From: Vibrio sp. ED004
GTDB lineage: Bacteria > Pseudomonadota > Gammaproteobacteria > Enterobacterales > Vibrionaceae
Length of the DNA stretch: 64,000 nt
NCBI RefSeq assembly: GCF_023206395.1
Contig: NZ_CP066149.1
Coordinates: 1,984,001-2,048,000 of the forward strand
Direction: 5' to 3'
The notes below the pieces were generated by a model. That model was given only the letters and a program-made list of their open reading frames with translations. It was not told where the DNA came from and did not search any database. The position numbers and the translations under genes were made by a program. Shown piece after piece: positions 56,055 through 64,000 of the stretch; the stretch's first letter is position 1, and each line of letters opens with the position of its first letter.

Positions 56055-56330
56055 ATGAAAAAGTTATTGTGTGTTTTAGGCGTTATCTCTCTAGCAGGTT
56101 GTTCAGGTATTAGCCATAACGATGAGGTTTACACAGCGCATGCTGAAAGCTTCAATATTATCGGTTTCCAAGTACCTGGTAACACTCAAGATCGTGCAAT
56201 GGAGTTAGTGCCAGAAGGAGCAACGGTTGAGACAATTCGCTCAACAAACTCTGATACAAGCTCTGCTATGGGGATCATCAATCGTATTATCGGTATCGAA
56301 TACATTCAAGTCGGTGGTAAAAAGCAATAA
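56055..56330 (+). CDS. Small lipoprotein
   Basis: A 91-aa protein with a lipobox (MKKLLCVLGVISLAGCSG, Cys at 16) and a short mature domain including PEGATVETIRSTNSD and a C-terminal GIEYIQVGGKKQ. It resembles the small TRL-like/YjfI-size lipoproteins of enteric bacteria and Vibrio, but the assignment is loose. It stands alone with TTAAGGTATTTT before the ATG. Confidence 0.7.
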   Translation: MKKLLCVLGVISLAGCSGISHNDEVYTAHAESFNIIGFQVPGNTQDRAMELVPEGATVETIRSTNSDTSSAMGIINRIIGIEYIQVGGKKQ

Positions 56331-56396
56331 TTTAATTACTGTTCGTTTAGGTAGCAGCTATGTAGATAAATAGCCTAAGCCAGTGACATTGAAGTG

Positions 56397-56490
56397 ACCC
56401 CATAAAGTTGGACATTTTTGTTAAGCGGCTTTCAAGGCCTGAGTTCGATATTCTATCGGAGTCAGGCCTTTTAGTTTCACTTTTATACGT
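56397..56490 (-). pseudogene. IS3-family OrfB C-terminal fragment
   Basis: The - strand encodes GLTPIEYRTQALKAA and a stop, followed by TGTCCAACTTTATGGGGT, the usual end of an IS3 orfB and element. It is of a different IS3 type from the copies around the fimbrial genes. Confidence 0.7.
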
Positions 56491-56555
56491 TTGCTGTCTT
56501 CTACGACTACACCTTCTATTGTGGCTGTTGAAGGGTGTGCTAGCTGCCATTATTG

Positions 56556-56785
56556 GGGACGTTTCGCTGAACGGTTTAGTCACGATGTACGAATCATTAA
56601 CCCAAAGAAAGCTAAAGGCAATCTTGAAGGTCCACAAAACTGACGCGAATGATGCGTTAGCTGTAGCGAATGCCGCATTACAAATTGATCTTAAATGCAG
56701 TAAGCCCAAAACAATTGACCAGCAAGGACTCCATTTTCTTGAAACCAGTCGTCAGTTATTAACTCGTTCTATGGTTTTGTACTAA
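56556..56785 (+). pseudogene. IS110-family transposase internal fragment
   Basis: The + frame reads HKTDANDALAVANAALQIDL then PKTIDQQGLHFLETSRQLLT, the conserved KNDANDA block of IS110 transposases. The remainder is cut by the IS481 insertion at 56783. Confidence 0.75.
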
Positions 56786-57975
56786 TTCAGACCTGATCTG
56801 ACAGTTACCCACTTTTAGACTCGGTGACTGTCAGATTATATCTGGGCTAAATTCTTTTCAGCCCAGATTGATTTCCCATCCTCTAATGTTTCTATTGGCG
56901 TTCTGCCGCAGCACATTTTTCCTTGATGGGTACGATGATTGCTGTAGTAGTCCATCCATTCGTCCAGATCTTTCTGCAACTCTTCCATCGAGCCATACAG
57001 TTTTTTTCTGAATGTTACTTGGTAACTCATTCAATATGGTCTTGTGGAAGCGTTCGCAGATACCATTTGTCTGCGGTGACATTGCTTTCGTTTTTGTGTG
57101 GTCGATATCATTGATGGCCAGATAGAGTTGATAGTCATGTTGATCAACACGGCCACAGTATTCAGTACCTCGGTCTGTCAAGATTCTCAACATTGGCAGC
57201 TCATGATTCTCGAAGAACGGCAGAACCTTGTCATTCAACATATCTGTTGCGGTGATTGGTGTTTTTGTCGTGTAGAGTTTTGCGAAAGCTATTTTGCTGT
57301 AGGTATCAACGAACGTCTGCTGATAGATACGCCCAACCCCTTTAAGATTGCCAACATAGAATGTGTCTTGAGAGCCTAGATAGCCTGGGTGTGCGGTCTC
57401 TATCTCACCACAAACTTCATCATCATGCTTTTTGCGCTCGAGAGCTGCGACTTGCTCTTCCGTTAGAATGATACCGTTCTCAGCAACTTGTTTTTCTAAG
57501 GCAATGAGGCGTTTTTTGAAGTTTTCTAGGTCGTTGCGGAGCCAGATTGAACGCACGACACTTGGAGAGATAAAGACACCCAGTTTACGTAGTTCATTGC
57601 TTGTTCTAACTTGCCCATGAGCAGGAAAGTCGATGGCGTATTTTAGGACGGCTTGTTCAGTTTCACTATCGACTCGATTCTTTAAGTTTGGTGTTCTTCT
57701 GCTCTGATTAATCAGAGCATCAATACCGCCAGTTTCAACCAACTCTTGATAGCGATAAAACGTGTCTCGAGAGACACCCATAACCTTACAGGCTCGAGAT
57801 ACATTACCAAGCTCTTCTGCAAGATTGAGAAGCCCAGCTTTGTGTTTGATGATTGGATTGCTAGTATGAAGCATGAGAGTTACCTCTTATTGTCTTTGAT
57901 TGATGACTAAGCACCTTTAATCAAAGTGGTAACTCTCTTCTTTTCAAATTGAAGTGTCAGATCTAGTCTGAATTA
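56783..57975 (-). mobile_element. IS481-family element
   Basis: Ends TAATTCAGACCTGATCTGACA and its inverted counterpart TGTCAGATCTAGTCTGAATTA match at about 18 of 21 positions. A single transposase gene fills it. It is inserted in IS110 sequence on the left. Confidence 0.88.
56836..57874 (-). pseudogene. IS481 transposase, frameshifted near the C-terminus
   Basis: The protein has an N-terminal helix-turn-helix (NVSRACKVMGVSRDTFYRY), then the DDE core: QDTFYVGNLKG, ILTDRGTEYCG and the Glu in NGICERFHKTILNE. Right after that, GAGTTACCAAG near 57032 shows loss of two bases relative to the expected NEFYQVTF sequence; the true C-terminus (VTFRKKLYGSMEELQKDLDE) lies in another frame down to 56836. 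All catalytic residues precede the shift. Confidence 0.85.
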
Positions 57976-58275
57976 ATACACTTTAATCATCAAAGCTGTT
58001 TCAATAGCAGTATCAGGAAATTGAAAGCCTCTACCACGTTTGCCATGGTGGCTTTTGCATTGCCATGCTTCAACGGCAGAGTCGTCAATCCAAAAACGTT
58101 ACTGAGCCTCTTTTGCACAAGGCTTCATTATATTCACTCCAGTTCGTTATCTTCTTCTTAGATTTACCCAAAACATCACCATGTTTTGACTACATGGGAT
58201 CAGATCGCAGTATTGAGGAAAGGTTCAACTGATTTAGTCAACAACGCCATTGACATTTACTTACATCGAATTACA
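57976..58275 (-). mobile_element. IS5-family remnant
   Basis: On the - strand, FWIDDSAVEAWQCKSHHGKRG and FQFPDTAIETALMIK are recognisable as the N-terminal region of an IS5 transposase of a different lineage from the IS903-like copies, ending at ACACAACAAAGCC near 58275. It is otherwise degenerate and abuts the IS481 end. Confidence 0.7.
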
Positions 58276-58447
58276 CAACAAAGCCTCAATGCGAAAGAAC
58301 ACTGCTAAGGCACATAGAACTTTTAGCGATTGAATATACTCAATTAACCTTACGTAAGTTACAGTTGAACACCACTATTAATTTGAACAAACGTTCAATA
58401 ATATATATGATTCACCAAAACAATACTCATCTAAACAGAGGTTGCAG

Positions 58448-58687
58448 ATGCCTTTAGCTCAGTTTATTAAAACCGCAGGCGAACCTACGATACTGAAACG
58501 CTCACTCAAGGTTTCTCTCATAGTTGGCACCATTCTTATGTTCATTAATCACGGTGACAAATTGCTCTCCAGCAACATTGACATAACGCTGATCATTAAG
58601 ATCTTGATGACTTACTGCGTACCCTTTTGTGTGTCTACCCAAGCCAGCGTTTCTGCAACTCTTCAATCCCGAAAGAAGGCCGTCTAA
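58448..58687 (+). CDS. nrtS: NrtS-family small membrane protein
   Basis: A 79-aa protein with two hydrophobic segments ([17 protein letters not shown], and [17 protein letters not shown]) matching the NrtS family, described as a small nitrate/nitrite transporter. The start at ATG 58448 is preferred because GAGG lies six bases upstream; a TTG at 58442 is also in frame. It lies directly before a soluble chemoreceptor and an EAL protein, all on the + strand with tight spacing. Confidence 0.75.
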   Translation: MPLAQFIKTAGEPTILKRSLKVSLIVGTILMFINHGDKLLSSNIDITLIIKILMTYCVPFCVSTQASVSATLQSRKKAV

Positions 58688-58689
58688 TA

Positions 58690-59619
58690 ATGATATTTTC
58701 GTTTAAAAAACCGTCATCGGATATTGTCGAAGTTCATACTAGCCATCTTGCAGAACTGAAGAAAGTCTCTGAAAAGTACTCTCTATTCAAACAGAATGAT
58801 CCCACCGACTATGCGAAGAAAATTTACGTCAATGCAGCCAATGTCCATAAAGCGTCACGAAGTCGTGCTGAGTCGATTAAACAGAGCTATGAGTTAGTGA
58901 ATCACTTTATCGAGCAGTCAGAAAGTATTAACAAGCTGTCTTGTGAGAGCCATCAATACTCCAGTCAAACGGCAGAAACTGCGGCTAATACCATCGACAA
59001 GCTGGAGGCTTTGGAAGAGCAAGTATTAGTTTCCAAAGAAAAGATCTGCCAGTTTAGCGAACTGCTCGAATCACTGAATGAGATTAACAAGAACGTCACC
59101 CAATTGGTGGATTCTATTAAAGGTATCGCTGCACAAACAAACCTGTTGGCGCTTAATGCCGCGATTGAAGCCGCTCGAGCTGGGGAGCACGGCCGCGGTT
59201 TTGCAGTAGTCGCAGACGAAGTCCGTCAACTTGCGAACACGGCGAATCAGTCTGCTGAGAACATCGACACTGAAATGGCGTCGATTTCAAAGATATCAGA
59301 CAGCATTTTCAACAAACAAAAAGAGGTTGAGGACGTCATTATTCTTAGCTCAGAAGTAACCAAAAACACCATGCATAACATGAAGAACTTGATGAACATG
59401 TCGCTTGATAGTAAAACAGCTTCTAAAACCATCATGGACGCCATTGAGGCTCAACTGTCCGACTCCAACACGGTTAAGCAAAACATGGAAGCCCTAGTTG
59501 AAGGCACCAAGCTATCAATAAGCCTCTCGGGCAACAACCATGAACTCGCGGAACAGATCCTCAACTCTTTATCTTATCTGCAACTGAATGATAAAACGGA
59601 CCAGAAAAGAAATGCTTAA
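58690..59619 (+). CDS. Cytoplasmic methyl-accepting chemotaxis-like protein
   Basis: A 309-aa protein lacking any membrane span or signal peptide. It is almost wholly alpha-helical coiled coil with the MCP signalling tip [20 protein letters not shown] followed by [18 protein letters not shown] in its middle. The short arms suggest a compact receptor that could join CheA/CheW arrays or sense signals in the cytoplasm. No PAS, haem or CZB-like sensor domain is evident in the N-terminal 90 residues. The ATG is only two bases after the nrtS stop; the frame itself is open further upstream inside nrtS. Confidence 0.88.
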   Translation: MIFSFKKPSSDIVEVHTSHLAELKKVSEKYSLFKQNDPTDYAKKIYVNAANVHKASRSRAESIKQSYELVNHFIEQSESINKLSCESHQYSSQTAETAANTIDKLEALEEQVLVSKEKICQFSELLESLNEINKNVTQLVDSIKGIAAQTNLLALNAAIEAARAGEHGRGFAVVADEVRQLANTANQSAENIDTEMASISKISDSIFNKQKEVEDVIILSSEVTKNTMHNMKNLMNMSLDSKTASKTIMDAIEAQLSDSNTVKQNMEALVEGTKLSISLSGNNHELAEQILNSLSYLQLNDKTDQKRNA

Positions 59620-59656
59620 CTCCGATAGCGTGTAAGCAAACAAGGAAAATTGCGAC

Positions 59657-60388
59657 ATGAACCAAAGCCAAACACCACTTGAAACAGGGACTGCTGTTTC
59701 ACTGAGTGATATCTTAAGTGAGCGTTCACTATATTCATATGTTCAGTCTATTAGAGATCTTAAACGCCAGACCACTTATGGACATGAGGTTTTAGTTCGT
59801 GGTCCTTCAGACTCCTTGTGGCATCGACCCGATCAGTTGTTTATCGCTGCTCAATCACAACAACTCAGCAGGCAATTGGAAATTGTCATCCTCGAAGTTC
59901 ATCTTGAAAACATTGCCGCCCATACATCTATAGGATGTTACACCGTTAATCTTGCTCCTAACCTGTTGTTAGATAAAACCGTATTTCAGATACTAAACCG
60001 CTACGCACTGGCTGAAAGAATTAAGATTGAGCTCACTGAACACTTACCGATACGTGACTGGCAACCAATAAAACAGCGAATGGCTCAATTGAGAAAGCAA
60101 GGCTATCAGTTCTGGCTTGACGATGTTGGCTGCGGATTTTTTGATTTGGCGCTGATCGATGAAGTCAAACCAGAGGTAGTCAAACTTTGCATCAAAATCA
60201 TCAGCAGACTTACGTTTGATCCTACTCTAGTTGATGAAATAAAAGCGGTCGTCAAAGCGGTTCATGACTACGGTGGCGCTGTTTTAGCTGAAGGGATTGA
60301 GGAGCACGTACAGCTCGATATGGCGGAGCAACTGAACATCGATCTAGCACAAGGCTATCTTTTTGATAAGCCACAGCCACTTATTTGA
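59657..60388 (+). CDS. EAL-domain cyclic-di-GMP phosphodiesterase
   Basis: A 243-aa stand-alone EAL domain that hydrolyses c-di-GMP. The signature Glu lies in EVLVRG (E44, so EVL in place of EAL). Other metal and catalytic positions are kept: N98, E125 and E128 in IELTE, D155 and D156 in LDDVG, K176, E212 in AEGIEE and Q232 in AQGY. AAGGA lies before the ATG. It is likely cotranscribed with nrtS and the chemoreceptor, linking nitrogen-oxide transport, chemosensing and the motile/sessile switch. Confidence 0.88.
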   Translation: MNQSQTPLETGTAVSLSDILSERSLYSYVQSIRDLKRQTTYGHEVLVRGPSDSLWHRPDQLFIAAQSQQLSRQLEIVILEVHLENIAAHTSIGCYTVNLAPNLLLDKTVFQILNRYALAERIKIELTEHLPIRDWQPIKQRMAQLRKQGYQFWLDDVGCGFFDLALIDEVKPEVVKLCIKIISRLTFDPTLVDEIKAVVKAVHDYGGAVLAEGIEEHVQLDMAEQLNIDLAQGYLFDKPQPLI

Positions 60389-61012
60389 GTCACAAAAACC
60401 TAGTCCTCAATAAAAATCGTACAGTTGGATTTTGATATCCTTATTGTTCTATATATTGAGATTATAAATATAGCCACATTTATCTAAAAATACCAACAAG
60501 TATACTTTGCTTCAAGTAGAACAAATCCACCCAACTGAAGAGGTATACCAAATCTCAAAGTCACTCAACATTATCACTCGCGCATGCCCCGCTCTTTTGA
60601 TTTTCGCAGTAACGCTACAACCACAGAACACACGCATACAAGATCAAGTATAATTGAAATTACCGCACAAGAGGGACAAAACACTGCTCTTGCTGACTTC
60701 CTTTCGGTTGGTGCACAACTCGTTAAGAGCTACGATCCTGACACATTGTTCAATAATTAGGAGGGTAGATATGACTTTTTGTAAAGTTTTGTCCAATAGT
60801 GTGCACGACCCTGATCTCGTATGACATTAGGGAATGGGTTCTTCTCCGCTTAAATGAGTCTGTAAATTAACAAAAAATATCCGCCTTCTTAGAAGACGGT
60901 TTTGCTTTATAGCCCCCTAGAAGGGGGCGTCCACGCTATCAGTTCTTCAATAACTGAAGTTGTTGTTCATACTCTATGTCCTGTTTATCTTGGTGTAGGA
61001 CATATCGTCGAG
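60389..61012. other. Intergenic region with gene and IS remnants
   Basis: It contains a short monooxygenase-like fragment (60584-60760) and an inverted IS200 right-end remnant near 60880-60935 (CCGCCTTCTTAGAAGACGG and AGCCCCCTAGAAGGGGGC hairpins). Nothing else recognisable; no clear terminator after the EAL gene. Confidence 0.5.
60584..60760 (+). pseudogene. Fragment resembling an ABM-type monooxygenase domain
   Basis: A 58-codon frame with SSIIEITAQEGQNTALADFL then SVGAQLVKSYDPDTL, which fits the first strand and helix of the small antibiotic-biosynthesis-monooxygenase fold. The second half of the domain is missing, so this is a remnant or a short unrelated gene. Confidence 0.4.
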
Positions 61013-62035
61013 GCTTTGTTGCGTAATTAAGTTGAGAGACAGAGCTAACCCGTTTCGTGTGTTTCTTAGTCAATAAGATAAGTTTCAGGCATATCTAACC
61101 CTGTAAGCTTGTTCAACGCTTTTATCGTCGCGTAATTTTCACCTACCTATGCATTGTAATTTCTTAAGTTCAGTTGCCCTCCTAGCAACTGTTTAACTCG
61201 TTACATCGCTGTTTCAGAGAGTGGACGTTTGTGATATCCAAACCGCTCTTTCCAATACTTATTCAAGCCGTTTAACTTCTGACAACCCACGGCGAGATTT
61301 CGAGGGTGACCACGCTCCCATAAGGCTGCCCCTTCTCTTGGAGGAATAAGCGCAACGGCTCGTTTAATCTTAATAGCAGCGTGGCACGCTCTCGTGTCGT
61401 AAGCGCCATCACGAGACAACTCAAAGATACTTCGCCGTGTTTGTTTCAGTAAATTCGGGAGTACTTCTCCAACTGTAACCGTTGATAAACTTAGCTCGAC
61501 GGCAATATGAAGCTTTCGCCAGACTCTACGTTTGCCATCCGTCCCGTGTTTTTTGACTTTCCATTCACCTTCGCCATAAACCTTAAGGCCTGTAGCATCA
61601 ATAACTAAGTGCTGTATTGCTCCTCTCTTTTTAGTCTTAAATGAGACCTCAACTTGCTTGGCTCTACGACTGATGCAGGTGTAATGTGGACAGCTTAATG
61701 GAATATGGGCAAGTCTAAAGATCGAGTCGATAAACCCTTACAGCGCTCTCAGCAATATAGAAAAAACTCGCTTCACCATGAGCGCTGTCGTGATATCTAG
61801 ATCACTAAACCGACGAGGCCTCCTGCGCTTATTCTGTTTGCTTTGCGCCCACCCGCTTATCGCCTCTTCATCAATCCAAAAGGTCAGAGAGCCACGGTTA
61901 ATGAGTGATTGGTTGCATTGCTTCCAGTTGGTTGTTTTGTAACGAGGTTTAGACATGAGACTACGAGAGATAGTGGACGTAGCTGATCAGCTCGTAGGCT
62001 CTGGATTTAGTTCCATTGAATTACGCAACAAAGCC
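61013..62035 (-). mobile_element. IS5-family (IS903-like) copy, degenerate
   Basis: A 1023-bp element with ends GGCTTTGTTGCGTAATT / AATTACGCAACAAAGCC. The transposase is split: MSKPRYKTTNWKQCNQSLIN (61956 downward) and SRDGAYDTRACHAAIKIKRA (61419 downward) lie in different frames, with stops between. No 9-bp target duplication is visible. It belongs to the same sub-lineage as the remnants at 27343 and 43131 (TTGCGTAATT ends), different from copies A and B (TTGCTTAA ends). Confidence 0.9.
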
Positions 62036-62248
62036 GGGGTGTTTACCTCGGTAATAGGTGTCGCTTATCCGACAAAAGTTTGTTCCACACATGCTTGAAG
62101 AGCTAGTGCGATGAGTATAATCGCACTAGTTAATAGGCTTGGTTGAGGTGCACACCAAGTGATTATGGTAAATCGACCATGTCATTTTACCTACGCACAA
62201 CGACTGTAACGTTAAATGGCCTCTACAATCACAAGGCCTTATGTGAAT

Positions 62249-62479
62249 TTAATTATCTCTCCAATAGTTATTAGCCTGAGATACTGTCTGAAAATGCATT
62301 GCAATTGTCTTTGATGATTCAATAAGCAGCGATGCACTTTCTGAGTATTCGGGTCTTAACTTATGTAAAACCTCCATGTCTGGTTGAGTTTTCTTTACTC
62401 CCATTCTGCTCAACTTAATCGCCAGTTCAAAACCCTCACTAGGCGTTTCTGTGATTAAACTAGGTAACCATTGCTCCAT
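62249..62479 (-). CDS. Hypothetical 76-aa protein
   Basis: A short soluble protein (MEQWLPSLITETPSEGFELA...) rich in charged residues with one long predicted helix. AAGGAATAA lies directly before its ATG, which makes a genuine gene likely. No family recognised and no operon partner. Confidence 0.55.
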   Translation of the reverse strand: MEQWLPSLITETPSEGFELAIKLSRMGVKKTQPDMEVLHKLRPEYSESASLLIESSKTIAMHFQTVSQANNYWRDN

Positions 62480-62713
62480 TATTTATTCCTTGCTTTATTA
62501 GATGATGGAGGGAAATTAATACCACATTCAAGCTGATAAAGTTAACTTTAAAATCGAGCTTTTAATAGGGCTGGCTCACGCTTTATTAACAAATTTGTTC
62601 TCTATAGCACCAAATCCGTAACTACATAGCTACTTTGAACTTAATTGAGCACAGAATTACCTTCTACTTCTTACACCAAGTAGTAAGTACATAACCCACA
62701 ATGAATTTAATGC

Positions 62714-62929
62714 TTATACCACTTGCTCAAAATCCATATCAACTCCCATCACCTCGACAAACACTTCTGATATTTGTTCACCGCACAGACTGATTGAACT
62801 TCCGTCATTTCGCAGCTGATTTAGTAATTGAAATAGTATGTACCAGCGGTCATTTATTAGTAAAAACCACGTGACCGAGATTATCGAAGAGGTGATTATT
62901 TCGGGCTCAATTGCGCCTGTATTTGCCAT
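62714..62929 (-). CDS. Possible 71-aa hypothetical protein
   Basis: A short frame with a hydrophobic stretch (IISVTWFLLINDRWYILFQLL) and an acidic C-terminus. No convincing ribosome binding site and no recognised family. It could be a gene fragment next to the IS66 end. Confidence 0.25.
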   Translation of the reverse strand: MANTGAIEPEIITSSIISVTWFLLINDRWYILFQLLNQLRNDGSSISLCGEQISEVFVEVMGVDMDFEQVV

Positions 62930-62989
62930 TCAGTGGGCGCAGGCAAATAAGGTAAAAGATTTAACCTTCCTGAGCTCCGTAGGGTAAAC

Positions 62990-64000
62990 GCTCCATGAAC
63001 CCACGGGGCGATGTTGTTAATGTTTGAAGTTCCAAGGTAGGAGCGCATCGATATCAGGCTCAACTTTCGCTAGCTCTTTCATGCACTTGACCATGTAGTC
63101 GTAAAGGATAAGGCCGTTGGCTTTCGCCGTCTCGACGATGCTGTAAAGCATCGCGCTCGCATCAGCACCATTTGGTGTGTTCGAGAAGAGCCAATTTTTT
63201 CTACCAATGACCAGCGGTTTAATGGCGCGTTCAGCACGATTATTATTGATAGATAAATGACCGTCATCGATATAGCGGATAAGTTTCGGCCATTGGCCGA
63301 GCGTATACTTAATCGCTTTTCCTAATGGACTAGAGCTTATTACTTGTTGAGACGTCATCCAGTCGCACAGCTCATCCAATATCGGCTTGGCATACTGTTG
63401 ACGTTCTGCTTTTCGTGTTTCGACAGTCGCACCTTTTAAGCGCGATTCTATCCCATAGAGCTTCTGGATTTTGGCTAGCGCTTTATCTGCTTTGCCTGAC
63501 TTACCTTTACCTTGAAGCTTCTTAGCATCCATGAACTTACGCCGTGCATGCGCCAAGCAACCAACATTGGTTACGTGATGAAGACCATCATAGGCACCAT
63601 AGCCATCGGTTTGCAGATAACCACTGTAATCCCCCAAGAAGGCAACAGGGCATGCCCTCGCGCGACTGTTTTGATAGTCGTACAAGGCGATATTCTTTAC
63701 ATTCGGCAGTGCAGCGTCGGGCGAGTCTGCGCCCGAGCAGTAGAGCCACATATAATACTGTTTATCTTCTTTGAGGACATTGAGCGGCGTTTCATCTGCC
63801 TGAACCACCACTTGTTGGAGTAGATGCTCTTTCAAGGCCGCATACAGCGGTTTGAACTTCTCACTGACTTGGATAACCCACCTTGCCATAGTAGTTCGCG
63901 ATAGCTCAATACCCGACTGAGTAAACAGCGACTCTTGGCGGTACAGTGGCATTGCGTATTGATATTTGCCAAGGATGATGTTGGCTAGCAAGCTTTCTGT
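62990..64000 (-). mobile_element. IS66 element, running off the window
   Basis: The end near CCCACGGGGCGATG matches those at 48115 and 51100. It contains the 3' part of tnpC; tnpA and tnpB, if present, lie beyond the window. Confidence 0.85.
63017..64000 (-). CDS. IS66 TnpC (5' end outside window)
   Basis: The frame is open to base 64000, so the gene starts outside. It encodes TESLLANIILGKYQYAMPLY, then VVQADETPLNVLKED with the first Asp, YDYQNSRARACPVAFL, GCLAHARRKFMDAKKLQ and NNRAERAIKPLVIGRKNWLF with the Glu, ending ALLPWNFKH. It is close to the fused copy at 49830-51093, and no internal stop is visible here. Confidence 0.93.
   Translation of the reverse strand, partial: TESLLANIILGKYQYAMPLYRQESLFTQSGIELSRTTMARWVIQVSEKFKPLYAALKEHLLQQVVVQADETPLNVLKEDKQYYMWLYCSGADSPDAALPNVKNIALYDYQNSRARACPVAFLGDYSGYLQTDGYGAYDGLHHVTNVGCLAHARRKFMDAKKLQGKGKSGKADKALAKIQKLYGIESRLKGATVETRKAERQQYAKPILDELCDWMTSQQVISSSPLGKAIKYTLGQWPKLIRYIDDGHLSINNNRAERAIKPLVIGRKNWLFSNTPNGADASAMLYSIVETAKANGLILYDYMVKCMKELAKVEPDIDALLPWNFKH

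Overview
The window looks like a chromosomal segment of a Vibrio or close relative (Vibrionaceae). This rests on the WecA, CysDCN and RstA/RstB-like protein sequences, the J-domain proteins and the mix of insertion sequences; no rRNA or tRNA gene is present to confirm it. Base composition changes along the window: very AT-rich at the left edge and in the fimbrial cluster, nearer the Vibrio average elsewhere.

Layout. (1) 1-7072: the end of a surface-polysaccharide (O-antigen/capsule) cluster on the + strand, with a glycosyltransferase cut by the window edge, a PaaK/CapK-like adenylate-forming enzyme, a Wzx-like flippase, a heparinase II/III-like protein and a second GT4 glycosyltransferase. 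(2) 7286-13126: a sulfate-activation block made of an SLC13/TrkA-C permease, cysD, cysC, a DHH phosphoesterase and cysN, ending in a clear terminator. (3) 13440-15785: two WecA paralogues facing each other across a perfect 13-bp terminator. (4) About 15970-24500: a compact recombination module on the - strand. It holds a small protein with a possible C-terminal helix-turn-helix, two large tyrosine-recombinase-like proteins (533 and 988 aa), a 409-aa protein that reads like a three-domain DNA sliding clamp and ends in a clamp-binding-like motif, then a structured 343-bp gap, a 387-aa tyrosine integrase and a 199-aa unknown. This is the most unusual system in the window. (5) 25310-27214: a periplasmic 5'-nucleotidase.

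(6) 27343 to the end: an IS graveyard with islands of cargo. Elements include IS5 (IS903-like and IS427-like), IS3, IS66 (two lineages), IS200, IS110, IS4, IS481 and an IS1634-like remnant, many nested or truncated. The cargo includes two diverged copies of a J-domain protein (one has lost HPD), a Fis-like regulator, an AT-rich chaperone-usher fimbrial operon lying between two inverted IS3 copies, two about 95% identical outer-membrane beta-barrel genes in inverted orientation, an MFS transporter, and a lipoprotein with a long (Thr-Pro-Thr)n stalk and a metzincin-like zinc motif. There is also a decayed RstA/RstB-like two-component system and an nrtS - soluble chemoreceptor - EAL phosphodiesterase cluster. 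An intact IS903-like copy with a perfect 9-bp target duplication shows recent IS activity.

How the parts may work together: the left third builds and exports a surface glycan, WecA starts glycan assembly on undecaprenyl phosphate, and the cys genes make APS/PAPS for sulfur assimilation or possibly glycan sulfation, although no sulfotransferase is visible. The right two thirds appear to be a dynamic accessory region shaped by IS-driven duplication, inversion and decay.
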